Source of the DNA: Gammaproteobacteria bacterium
Lineage (GTDB): Bacteria; Pseudomonadota; Gammaproteobacteria; Pseudomonadales; Porticoccaceae
Direction: 5' to 3'
DNA length: 45,195 nucleotides
NCBI GenBank assembly: GCA_003235325.1
Contig: QJWQ01000050.1
Coordinates: forward strand, 1-45,195
Numbering within the stretch: the stretch's first letter is position 1; each line of letters starts with the position of its first letter. The position numbers and the translations under genes are program-made. The notes beneath the pieces are model-generated. The model did not search any database. It saw nothing but the letters and a program-made list of their open reading frames with translations, and was not told the origin of the DNA. Shown here piece by piece: positions 1 through 7,518 of this stretch.

Positions 1-389
1 TTTGGGATTTCGCAATATCTTCACTACCGTTCCCTGGTTGTTGTGTACAAGAGATGGTGGCGCGCTGTTGTCTTCCGGCCAACCTATTCCCTTGGACCTA
101 CCCGATCAAGCATTGATTCCCCGATTTTGGCTTCTGGTGCACCTGCGCCCGGGAGTAAAGCACCATTGCAGCTTTCCGGTCTGCTCCGGTCAATTCCGCC
201 TGAGACGACAGGCAACCGCGAAAAACACGAGGCTTCTCGGTGCGGACTGACCCATTTCCAGACAGATTTCCAGGGAATCTGAACGCCTTTCAGAAGGTTA
301 TCGAAGCGCTTTTCGGGAGCGGTTTCGATCCAGCCGCATCAGGTCCAAAATTTCTTTGAAATTCAACACACTTAAACGCGGTTATCGAG
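1..389. other. Region without a recognised gene (left edge)
   Basis: Two plus-strand frames are open from the window edge, to about 250 and 282, but neither translation has a recognisable motif and both look compositionally random. The minus strand is broken by stops. I see no RNA gene or repeat. It could be decayed coding sequence or the end of a gene cut by the window edge. Nothing can be assigned. Confidence 0.5.
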
Positions 390-418
390 TATCCAGCCGG
401 CCAGTTCTCTGGTACAAT
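390..418 (+). promoter_or_regulatory. Candidate extended -10 promoter for the small ORF at 447
   Basis: A weak -35 (TATCCA, 390-395) is followed by a 17-bp spacer and a good -10 (TACAAT, 413-418). The -10 is preceded by TGG, which forms an extended -10 motif. The predicted transcript would start near 425 and leave a short leader of about 22 nt before the ATG at 447. This is seen by eye only; promoter matches of this quality also occur by chance. Confidence 0.4.
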
Positions 419-446
419 ATCACCGTTTTAACCCGTCAGGCAGTCC

Positions 447-605
447 ATGAAACCCACCAAGCAGAATGCACGTCCCACCCAGGCCAGAATCCTTCGCGCT
501 GTCGCCAGTTCCACTGCCATAGAAACGGGGCAATCCATCAAGGTTCTGGAGATAAAACTCAAGATCGGCATTCGCAAGTTCCGCCACCTGACCCTGGCGC
601 CCTGA
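447..605 (+). CDS. Small basic protein, candidate Fic-associated (antitoxin-like)
   Basis: A 52-codon ORF encodes a lysine/arginine-rich protein with no signal peptide or membrane segment. An AGG lies 6 nt before the ATG, and an extended -10 promoter sits just upstream, which supports expression. Residues 19-28 read AVASSTAIETG-like: Ser22-x3-Glu26 followed by Thr27-Gly28. This resembles, but does not match exactly, the [S/T]xxxE[G/N] helix that inhibits Fic enzymes (as in VbhA and YhfG antitoxins). It is convergent with the fic gene at 788-1405 instead of preceding it in an operon, which is atypical for an antitoxin. It may be a genuine small Fic partner, an unrelated small protein, or a remnant. 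Family membership was not verified. Confidence 0.4.
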   Translation: MKPTKQNARPTQARILRAVASSTAIETGQSIKVLEIKLKIGIRKFRHLTLAP

Positions 606-787
606 CCGGTTTCCGTACTCCCGACCACCGAAAACTTCCAGGAATAGTCCGCTCCGCTATTGCCCCATAACAGGGTGATGAAAAAGTCTGCCCGAATTGC
701 TCAACCATATAAAAATCAAACACTTAGCAGTCATTGATTTTGCCGGCACGTCCTTGTCCCGGATCTGGCGGCCAGAAAACCCTGTTT

Positions 788-1405
788 TCAACAGCCGGTT
801 AAAGCCGCTGCCACGCAGTGTTTGATCGGCTCGTAATCGCAGGCGACGCCGTGCTGGATGGCGGCTATATAGTCATCCCGCCGGCTGTCCCAGGGGCTGT
901 AATCCAGGGGCTGATGGCCCGCCTGCACTGCCATCACATCTGCCAGCAGCCGCGACAGCCGGCCATTACCCTCACGAAACGGGTGGATCAGGATAAATTC
1001 CACGTGGGTGATGGCGATGGCCGCCACCAGCGCCGGTTCTTCCATGCCATCGCAGGGAGTGTAGCGGGACAGGCATTCCCGCTCGAAGCCCTGCAGCAGC
1101 CGTGGCACCTGGATGGCATTGGCGAAGGGAAAGCCGCCCTTGCTCATGTTGACCGAGCGCTCCTCCCCGGCCCAGTCATAAATATTGCCGAGCCAGCGCC
1201 GGTGCCAGTTTTTCAGGGTCTCGACACGGATTGTGCCGGTGGGCAGGTGCCGGACCAGCACCTCCTGGTACAGCTTCTGCAACAGCACCAGTTCCGCCTC
1301 GTCCAGCTCCTCGGGGTCGGTGATACCCAGGCGGTTTTCCAGCACCCGGTTGTCGGAGCCTGGTTGGAAGCGGTCCTGGGGACCGAAAATATCGTATTTG
1401 CTCAC
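788..1405 (-). CDS. fic: Fic/DOC family protein (probable AMP-transferase)
   Basis: A 205-aa stand-alone Fic domain protein. The canonical active-site loop HPFREGNGRLSR is at residues 141-152, containing the catalytic His141 and the phosphate-binding glycines and arginines. The flap region (SVNMSKGGFPFAN, about 84-96) lies upstream as expected. Fic proteins of this type usually transfer AMP from ATP to a hydroxyl of a target protein; the target here is unknown. No clear [S/T]xxxE[G/N] inhibitory helix is visible in either terminus, so inhibition might come from a separate small protein. The small ORF at 447-605 is a candidate. The gene lies 34 bp after the DUF192 gene on the same strand. The presence of a Fic enzyme is clear; its function as toxin or regulator is not. 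Confidence 0.9.
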   Translation of the reverse strand: MSKYDIFGPQDRFQPGSDNRVLENRLGITDPEELDEAELVLLQKLYQEVLVRHLPTGTIRVETLKNWHRRWLGNIYDWAGEERSVNMSKGGFPFANAIQVPRLLQGFERECLSRYTPCDGMEEPALVAAIAITHVEFILIHPFREGNGRLSRLLADVMAVQAGHQPLDYSPWDSRRDDYIAAIQHGVACDYEPIKHCVAAALTGC

Positions 1406-1439
1406 GGCAGCAGGGGATAGGCTGACTTGAGAACGCGGC

Positions 1440-2066
1440 TCATTTTACCGGCCAGAACAGCCGGTCACCGGGCTTGACCGCCAGGGTCTCGGCCATGCCC
1501 GACTGCAGTTCCAGCACATAGCGGGCCGGCGCCTTGCTGGGGTAACCTGGACAGGGCTGATACCTGCAGGGCTGTGCGCCCCGGATCACGTTGATGAGCT
1601 GCAGATCACTATCGAAATAGAGTATATCCAGGGATATCAGGGTGTTTTTCATCCAGAACGAACGCAAGGCGTCATCATCGTAGATAAACAGCATGCCCCG
1701 GTCCTCCGCCAGGCTGTTGCGGTACATCAGGCCCCGACCCCTGGCCGCCGGTGTGTCGGCGATCTCGACGGTGAAGGTTCTCCCCTTGAGCGTCACCTGA
1801 GGCTGTTGTTCAACCGATCCAAAATATTTGACCTTCGGGCGGGGCCTGCCTTTTTCGGGAAGACCATCTTTTTCGGAAAGTCCGGCATTTTCTTGGGGGC
1901 TGTTTGTTTCAAGGAGCTTGACTGTCTCTCGGGATGTGGCTGGTCTGAGGGGCTCGTCTCTAATCGAAGGCTCAGCGATAACCCACTGCCCGCTCAACAA
2001 AACCAGCAGTGTGAAGGTCACGGCAGTCTTTGCAAATAGAACCGGTTCTTTTTTCATGGACCGCAT
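1440..2066 (-). CDS. Secreted DUF192 family protein
   Basis: The C-terminal half carries the conserved DUF192 pattern: a GLMYR block, then RGMLFIYDDD, then FWMKNTLISLDILYFD, and a final PARYVLELQSG region before the stop. The N-terminus from about residue 1 is basic and followed by a hydrophobic stretch (FTLLVLLSGQWVIA) typical of a Sec signal peptide, so the protein is likely periplasmic. A roughly 70-residue low-complexity linker rich in Glu, Lys and Pro separates the signal from the domain, which is longer than usual. The reading frame is open further upstream to 2138, but the ATG at 2066 (or 2057) is preferred because it places the signal peptide at the terminus. The biochemical role of DUF192 is unknown. 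Confidence 0.85.
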   Translation of the reverse strand: MRSMKKEPVLFAKTAVTFTLLVLLSGQWVIAEPSIRDEPLRPATSRETVKLLETNSPQENAGLSEKDGLPEKGRPRPKVKYFGSVEQQPQVTLKGRTFTVEIADTPAARGRGLMYRNSLAEDRGMLFIYDDDALRSFWMKNTLISLDILYFDSDLQLINVIRGAQPCRYQPCPGYPSKAPARYVLELQSGMAETLAVKPGDRLFWPVK

Positions 2067-2138
2067 GATAGCAACCGGGCGTTGCCTGGCGATAGCCGGG
2101 AGGCCCTGTTCATCCACCTGATTGTGCCCGACCGGCAT

Positions 2139-2798
2139 TCAGGCAGCATCAATGGTAAAGGCCGCGCCCACAGCTACCTTGCTGGTGGCCCGATCAATGG
2201 GCGTGGCCCGCAGGTTTTGCCGCAGGGTCGGCGTCAGCAGGCTCGCCAGGGCGTCGATGTCCCGGAAATCCGGGTCCAGCCAGCGGTCGTACTCGTCCGC
2301 CGGCAGCCACAGTGGAATGGATTTTTTGTGGATATTGGCCAGTGACGGGTGACCCGGCAGGGTAATGATCGAGGCCGAGCAGACCAGTTCCCCGGTGGTT
2401 TTGTCGACCCAGGTCTTCCACAGGCCGCCAAAGGCGATGGCGCTGCCGTCTTCCGGTTCCAGCAGGTGAGGGTTCTTGCCCGACTGGCTCTCGACAAAGG
2501 CGCTGGCCGGCAGGATACAGCGGCTGGTTCGGTATTCGGCCTTGGTGGCCAGCCTGGCGTAATTGGTATTGACGCTGAAATAGTCGGGGTGGGGTTTCAG
2601 GCCGCGGTCAGTCTGGCGCAGATAGAGCCACCAGATGGCGTCCCGGACCTGCCGGGTGCCATCGCGCTCGACTACGATGCTGACGGTGTTGCCGGGACGG
2701 AAGTCGGCACTGTACCGAAATGCCGCCGGGTCCACCCCCAGGCGCTCCGCCAGCCGGGCCGTGCCATCTTTTTTGATCAGGGCGAAGTTGGTACACAT
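2139..2798 (-). CDS. yedK: SOS response-associated peptidase (SRAP/YedK/HMCES family)
   Basis: A 219-aa protein that starts Met-Cys. Cys2 is the catalytic residue that, after Met removal, forms a thiazolidine crosslink with abasic sites in single-stranded DNA. Other family features are visible: CILPASAFVES (equivalent of the Cys-x-x-Pro-x-x-Gly-Phe-Tyr-Glu block, Glu kept) and NIHKKSIPLWLP (equivalent of the active-site His region). The substrate is abasic-site DNA and the role is protecting it during replication. It is divergent from the PhzF-like gene, with 141 bp between them. No LexA box of the form found upstream of umuD is visible in that interval, so SOS control is not shown by sequence. 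Confidence 0.9.
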   Translation of the reverse strand: MCTNFALIKKDGTARLAERLGVDPAAFRYSADFRPGNTVSIVVERDGTRQVRDAIWWLYLRQTDRGLKPHPDYFSVNTNYARLATKAEYRTSRCILPASAFVESQSGKNPHLLEPEDGSAIAFGGLWKTWVDKTTGELVCSASIITLPGHPSLANIHKKSIPLWLPADEYDRWLDPDFRDIDALASLLTPTLRQNLRATPIDRATSKVAVGAAFTIDAA

Positions 2799-2820
2799 AG
2801 GCGATTTCCTGGCTCGACCT

Positions 2821-2835
2821 CGCGCACAGTGCGCG
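2821..2835. promoter_or_regulatory. 15-bp perfect palindrome in a divergent intergenic region
   Basis: CGCGCAC-A-GTGCGCG is a 7-bp inverted repeat around one central base, located between the divergent SRAP and PhzF-like genes. It begins about 22 bp upstream of the SRAP start. It could be an operator or a chance GC-rich palindrome. A possible -10 (TATACT, 2877-2882) for the plus-strand gene lies downstream with only a weak -35. Confidence 0.3.
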
Positions 2836-2939
2836 GGCAGGTGTGAACATGTTTTTTAAAGGTCAGCCGTCATTGTTATACTGGCGGCCCCTAACCGCAA
2901 CGACTCGCCCCCAGGAACGACCATTTCCAGTCTTTACCC

Positions 2940-3704
2940 ATGAAAATCGAGAGACCGGTTAGAACCCGGCTGTCGGTGTTTGTCGCGCCCGGCCTGGCCG
3001 GGACCCGCGCCAGCGTCTGGTTGATGGCCCGGCCGATCACCCCGTCAGAGCAGGTCCGGCTGGCGAGCGACGATGGCAACGAGGCCTGCTGCTTTACCTG
3101 GCCCGATGGCGAAAACTATCAGGTGCGCTGTTACAACAACGGTGTACCGATACGATTTTGCGGTCACGGCCTGCTGGCCTGTGCCGCCGCCTGGCAGCGA
3201 TTACAGGCCCTGCCCCGGCGTTTGTGCACGGAATCGACAGATTACAGCATCAACGAAGACGGCGATGGCACCTTGTGGCTGCACGCCCGGGGAGTAAAGT
3301 GCATACCCATCCAGGTGCCTGAGACCGACTGGTTCAATTTTACCCCGGAGGCTGCGGCCATCGCCGGCGACAAAAATGGTTACTGGATTATGCGCTGGCC
3401 TGACGGCTTTGATCTGAAAGAACTGAAACCGAATTTTGCGGCGATATGCCGGTCTACTAACCGGGCCCTGATCGCCACTTGTCGGGCCGACCCCGGCAGT
3501 GGGCACGATGTTGGCCTGCGCTATTTCGCGCCGCAATACGGCAATAACGAGGACAGCGTCACCGGCTCCGCCGCCGTGGTGCTGGCGAATTACTGGCGAC
3601 AGCCGAAACTGGTACTGCGACAGTTCTCGGCCCGGGGCGGCCTGATCAATGCCAGGATTCTGGATGACAGGGTCGCCATCAGTGGCAACCTGGCCATGGG
3701 ATAA
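2940..3704 (+). CDS. PhzF-family isomerase/epimerase-like protein
   Basis: A 254-aa protein with the fold signature of the PhzF/diaminopimelate-epimerase superfamily. The first half has a catalytic-Glu-like segment (GNEACCF, near residue 48) and the IRFCGHGLLACAAA block that corresponds to the CGHAT motif. The second half has YFAPQYGNNEDSVTGSAA, the hallmark EDxVTGSA motif. PhzF proteins catalyse isomerisation or proton transfer on small acids; the substrate is not deducible here. It is shorter than most members (about 280-300 aa) and the N-terminal half is diverged. The ATG at 2940 follows a short leader. egtB begins 49 bp downstream on the same strand, so co-transcription with the ergothioneine genes is possible. 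Confidence 0.8.
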   Translation: MKIERPVRTRLSVFVAPGLAGTRASVWLMARPITPSEQVRLASDDGNEACCFTWPDGENYQVRCYNNGVPIRFCGHGLLACAAAWQRLQALPRRLCTESTDYSINEDGDGTLWLHARGVKCIPIQVPETDWFNFTPEAAAIAGDKNGYWIMRWPDGFDLKELKPNFAAICRSTNRALIATCRADPGSGHDVGLRYFAPQYGNNEDSVTGSAAVVLANYWRQPKLVLRQFSARGGLINARILDDRVAISGNLAMG

Positions 3705-3753
3705 CCACGCAGAGCGGACCTCTGGTACGCTAACGAAGGACAGTCAATCAGTT

Positions 3754-5070
3754 ATGAATTCAGCTTTGAAAACGGAAACACAGGACCTTGCTCCTGAAAA
3801 ACACCTGGCATTACCCCTCTCCACCGAGGCGTTGGCCCGGGAATACCGGCGCGTGCGGGTCAACAGCCTGCGTCTGTGTGAACCCCTGGCCATCGAGGAT
3901 TTCGGCCTGCAGGCCATGGCCAATACCAGCCCGCCAAAGTGGCACCTGGCCCACACCACCTGGTTCTTCGAGACCTTCGTGCTGAAGCCGGACAACCCCG
4001 GCTACGAACCCTGGCACCCGGCTTTTGAACACCTGTTCAACTCCTATTACAACGGTATCGGCACGCCTTTCCCCCGGCCACAGCGGGGTCTGCTGTCGCG
4101 ACCGACGGTCGAGGAGGTCATTGCCTACCGGCAGACCATCGACGACCGGGTACTGAAACTGTTGGAAAGCGGCCACGAAACAGATGCTGAATGCCTTCGG
4201 CGCATTGAACTGGGCCTGCACCACGAACAGCAACATCAGGAGCTGCTGCTCACCGACCTGAAGTACAGTTTCCATGTCAATCCGCTGTTACCGGCGTACC
4301 GGCGACAGACGGACCGGCCGCGGCCGACGAATACCAAAAAGGCCAATGCCTGGGTGGAGGTGGATCGCCGGCTGGTGACCCTGGGTGCAACCGGTGACCG
4401 CTTTTGTTTTGACAATGAAACCCCGCGCCACCGGCATTACCTGCAACCCTTTGCCCTGGCGACCACCCTGGTCACCAATGGCGACTTTCTGGCCTTCATG
4501 ACCGACGGCGGCTACCGGCGACCCGAACTGTGGCTGGCGGATGGCTGGGACCTGGTCCGCCAGCAGGGCTGGCACGCGCCCCTGTACTGGCGCCGTCAGG
4601 AAGGCAACTGGTATTGCTATACGCTCTCCGGCCTCCGGTCCATGACACCTGACCAGCCGGTGTGCCACCTCAGCTATTACGAGGCGGACGCCTATGCCCG
4701 CTGGGCCGGCGCCAGGCTGCCCACTGAAGGAGAGTGGGAGACAGTGGCTGCCGACCTGCCGGTCGTGGGCAATTTTATCGATTCCGGACAGCTGCACCCG
4801 CAACCGGCTGACAGCGCCGGCGACACCCTATGCCAACTCTTCGGTGACGTCTGGGAGTGGACCGCCAGCAGCTACAGCCCCTACCCGGGCTTCCAGCCGG
4901 CGGCCGGTGCCATCGGCGAGTACAACGGCAAATTCATGAGCAACCAGATGGTGCTGCGCGGCGGTTCCTGCGTCAGTGACGCCGGCCACATACGGCCCAG
5001 TTACCGCAATTTTTTCTACCCGGCGGATCGCTGGCAGTTTTCCGGACTGCGCCTGGCCCGTTCACTCTGA
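3754..5070 (+). CDS. egtB: Ergothioneine synthase EgtB (sulfoxide synthase)
   Basis: A 438-aa protein with an N-terminal DinB-like four-helix domain and a C-terminal formylglycine-generating-enzyme-like domain. Candidate non-haem iron ligands are visible: His64/His67 in PPKWHLAHTTWFFE and His157-x3-His161 in HHEQQHQE. The C-terminal domain ends with the typical VLRGGSCVSD block followed by RPSYRNFF and GLRLARSL. EgtB joins a thiol donor to N-alpha-trimethyl-histidine using oxygen. The frame is open upstream into the PhzF-like gene, but ATG 3754 matches the usual N-terminus. Its partner EgtD follows after 45 bp. No egtA, egtC or egtE is in the window, so the donor could be cysteine or gamma-glutamylcysteine and the C-S lyase must lie elsewhere. 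Confidence 0.92.
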   Translation: MNSALKTETQDLAPEKHLALPLSTEALAREYRRVRVNSLRLCEPLAIEDFGLQAMANTSPPKWHLAHTTWFFETFVLKPDNPGYEPWHPAFEHLFNSYYNGIGTPFPRPQRGLLSRPTVEEVIAYRQTIDDRVLKLLESGHETDAECLRRIELGLHHEQQHQELLLTDLKYSFHVNPLLPAYRRQTDRPRPTNTKKANAWVEVDRRLVTLGATGDRFCFDNETPRHRHYLQPFALATTLVTNGDFLAFMTDGGYRRPELWLADGWDLVRQQGWHAPLYWRRQEGNWYCYTLSGLRSMTPDQPVCHLSYYEADAYARWAGARLPTEGEWETVAADLPVVGNFIDSGQLHPQPADSAGDTLCQLFGDVWEWTASSYSPYPGFQPAAGAIGEYNGKFMSNQMVLRGGSCVSDAGHIRPSYRNFFYPADRWQFSGLRLARSL

Positions 5071-5115
5071 TTCGCAACAGGGATATGCCATGTCGAACGT
5101 GGCGACGGAGATAAC

Positions 5116-6129
5116 ATGAACAGCAGAATTGACCAGGCCATGAGGGCAACCACCGAGGGCAGCGTTGCAAGTGACCATCAGCGCCTGACTGTCCAGTACC
5201 AGTCCCGTCCCGGTCCGGATTCCCTCAGTGAAATCATCGAGGACTTCCGGCAATGTCCCAGGCGCATATCGCCGAAATATTTTTACGACAGCCGCGGTGC
5301 CCAGTTATTTGACCGGATCACGGCCCTGCCGGAGTACTACCTGACCCGGGTCGAGCGTCAAATCTACTCGACCTTTGCCGAGGAGATGGCCGAGGAACTG
5401 GGCACCGGCCGCGTCCTGATCGAACCCGGCAGTGGCAGCAGCGAGAAAGTGAAGCTGTTGCTCGATTCCCTGAGGCCCTGTTCCTACGTGCCCCTGGAAA
5501 TCACCGAAACGCATCTTCTCAACGCCTCGCGGCACCTGGTGGCTCGATACCCCTGGCTTGAAGTCCACGCCGTCTGCGGCGACTACAGCGGCGGCATCCA
5601 GCTGCCGGAAACTCTGCCCGGGGATCCCCGCCTGCTGTTTTTCCCCGGATCCACCATTGGCAACTTTGAGCCGGAACAGGCCCGGGCTTTTTTGAGCGAC
5701 CTCCACGGCGCCTGCGGCGATGACGGTGCCCTGCTGATTGGCGTGGACCTACGCAAGGATGCCGATGTCCTGCACGCCGCATACAATGATGCCGAACAGG
5801 TAACAGCCGAGTTCAATCTCAATGCCCTGGAGCACCTGAACCGGCTGGCGCCGGCGAATTTTGAGCGGGATAATTTCCGCCACCTGGCCTTTTTCAACCC
5901 GGTGCACGGTCGCATTGAAATGCACCTGGAGAGCCTGTGCGACCAGACCGTCACCCTGGGGCCGCATGCATTTCAGCTGGCGGCCGGCGAATGCATCCAC
6001 ACGGAAAATTCCTACAAGTACCGCATTGATGATTTTCATACTCTGGCGACATCGGTGGGTTTCGAGCCCCGCCGTGTCTGGTGCGACCCGGCCCGGTGGT
6101 TTAGTGTTCACCTGCTGGACGCGACCTGA
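5116..6129 (+). CDS. egtD: L-histidine N-alpha-methyltransferase EgtD
   Basis: A 337-aa SAM-dependent methyltransferase that converts histidine to trimethylhistidine (hercynine), the first step of ergothioneine synthesis. Family features: PKYFYDSRGAQLFDRI near residues 54-70, EYYLTRVE, the SAM-binding EPGSGSSEKVKLLL segment around residue 103, FPGSTIGNFEP, and the C-terminal HTENSYKYR block. Length is typical (about 320-340 aa). GGAG lies 5 nt upstream of the ATG. With egtB it forms a two-gene pathway core on the same strand. Confidence 0.95.
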   Translation: MNSRIDQAMRATTEGSVASDHQRLTVQYQSRPGPDSLSEIIEDFRQCPRRISPKYFYDSRGAQLFDRITALPEYYLTRVERQIYSTFAEEMAEELGTGRVLIEPGSGSSEKVKLLLDSLRPCSYVPLEITETHLLNASRHLVARYPWLEVHAVCGDYSGGIQLPETLPGDPRLLFFPGSTIGNFEPEQARAFLSDLHGACGDDGALLIGVDLRKDADVLHAAYNDAEQVTAEFNLNALEHLNRLAPANFERDNFRHLAFFNPVHGRIEMHLESLCDQTVTLGPHAFQLAAGECIHTENSYKYRIDDFHTLATSVGFEPRRVWCDPARWFSVHLLDAT

Positions 6130-6183
6130 TCGGAAGCAATCGTCCAGGCCATAGCCGGCCCCGGGTAGTCAAGGGAGGAAGCA

Positions 6184-7512
6184 ATCATCGAAACCGCCAG
6201 CGACATCGCCCAACGGGCGCAAACCCTGCACCGCCCCGTGTACCTGGTGGACGGCGCCCGCACACCCTTTCTCAAGGCCGCCGGCAAACCCGGTCCCTTT
6301 ACCCCGGTGGATCTGGCGTTGCAGTGCGGTCGGCCGTTATTGCTGCGTCAGCCGTTCCCGGCATCGGCCTTTGACCGGGTCATTCTCGGCTGCGTCAATG
6401 TCATCGCCGAAGAGATGAATCCCGCCCGAATTGCCGCCCTGCGGCTGGGCATGGGCATGGCCATGCCCGCCTGGACCGTACAGATCAATTGCGGCTCCGG
6501 CATGCTGGCCATCGACCAGGGCTTTCGCGCCATCGGTGAAGGCGGCATTGACCTGGTGCTGGCTGGCGGCGCCGAGGCCCTGAGTCACGCGCCGCTGCTG
6601 TTTCGGCAGTCAGCGGTAAACTGGTTTGCCGCCTTCAACAGCGCCAGAAACCTGCCCCAGCGCCTGAAACTGCTGGGGCAGGTACGGCCGGGCTTTTTCA
6701 ATCCGGTGATCGGCCTGTTGCGCGGCCTTACCGACCCCGTCGTTGATCTCAATATGGGCCAGACTGCGGAACTGCTGGGCTACCTGCTGGACATCAGCCG
6801 GGAGTCCGCCGATGACTACGCGGTCAACAGCCACCAGCGACTGGCGCGGGCCCAGGACGGTGGATTTCTCGACGACGAGGTGGTGCCGGCCTTTGCCGCC
6901 AGCGGCGAGCTGTTCTCCCGGGACAACGGCGTCCGCCGGGACAGCAGCCGGGAAAAACTCGCCGGTCTGCGACCGGTGTTTGAAAAGCCCTGGGGCAAGG
7001 TCACCGCCGGCAACAGTTCCCAGGTCAGCGACGGCGCCTCCTGGGTGATACTGGCTTCGGAAAAGGCGGTGGAAAAGTACCGGCTGCAACCCCTGGCGCG
7101 CATCGTCGACAGTGCCTGGTCAGCCCTCGACCCGTCGGTGATGGGTCTGGGCCCCGTGCTCAGCATCACCGAGTTGCTTCGGCGCCGGGGCGACACTGAC
7201 CTGTCGGCGGTGGACCTGTGGGAAATCAACGAGGCTTTCGCCGCCCAGGTGCTGGCCTGTCTCAAGGCCTGGCAGTCAGACGATTTCTGCAAAACGGTAC
7301 TCGGACTCGACCGCCCATTGGGCGGCATTGCCTCGGACCGCCTCAATATCGACGGCGGCGCCATTGCCCTGGGGCACCCGGTGGGCGCCAGCGGCAACCG
7401 GATCGTCCTGCACCTGGCCCGCAGCCTGAAACGGTTGGGCCTGAAACGGGGCGTCGCCAGCCAGTGTGTCGGCGGCGGCCAGGGCGGCGCCATGCTGCTC
7501 GAGGCAGTGTAA
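6184..7512 (+). CDS. fadI: Acetyl-CoA C-acyltransferase (thiolase, FadI/FadA-like)
   Basis: Catalyses thiolytic cleavage of 3-ketoacyl-CoA in beta-oxidation. Thiolase landmarks: the nucleophilic Cys in QINCGSGM, NEAFAAQ, the HPVGASGNRI histidine block and the CVGGGQGGAM C-terminal cysteine. The start is unusual. A strong Shine-Dalgarno (AGGGAGGA, 6172-6179) is followed 5 nt later by ATC at 6184 (and a second ATC at 6187), in frame with the gene and with no ATG. The next conventional start is GTG at 6238, which has no ribosome-binding site but would still give a normal thiolase beginning (MYLVDGARTP). I prefer the ATC start as a rare initiation codon; an assembly error at this codon is the alternative. 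The FadJ-like gene follows 6 bp downstream. Confidence 0.88.
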   Translation: MIETASDIAQRAQTLHRPVYLVDGARTPFLKAAGKPGPFTPVDLALQCGRPLLLRQPFPASAFDRVILGCVNVIAEEMNPARIAALRLGMGMAMPAWTVQINCGSGMLAIDQGFRAIGEGGIDLVLAGGAEALSHAPLLFRQSAVNWFAAFNSARNLPQRLKLLGQVRPGFFNPVIGLLRGLTDPVVDLNMGQTAELLGYLLDISRESADDYAVNSHQRLARAQDGGFLDDEVVPAFAASGELFSRDNGVRRDSSREKLAGLRPVFEKPWGKVTAGNSSQVSDGASWVILASEKAVEKYRLQPLARIVDSAWSALDPSVMGLGPVLSITELLRRRGDTDLSAVDLWEINEAFAAQVLACLKAWQSDDFCKTVLGLDRPLGGIASDRLNIDGGAIALGHPVGASGNRIVLHLARSLKRLGLKRGVASQCVGGGQGGAMLLEAV

Positions 7513-7518
7513 GGAACG

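Noticed and set aside
428-628. 66-codon minus-strand ORF antisense to the small ORF at 447
   Set aside because: No ribosome-binding site or promoter was seen for it, whereas the plus-strand ORF has both and a more protein-like sequence.
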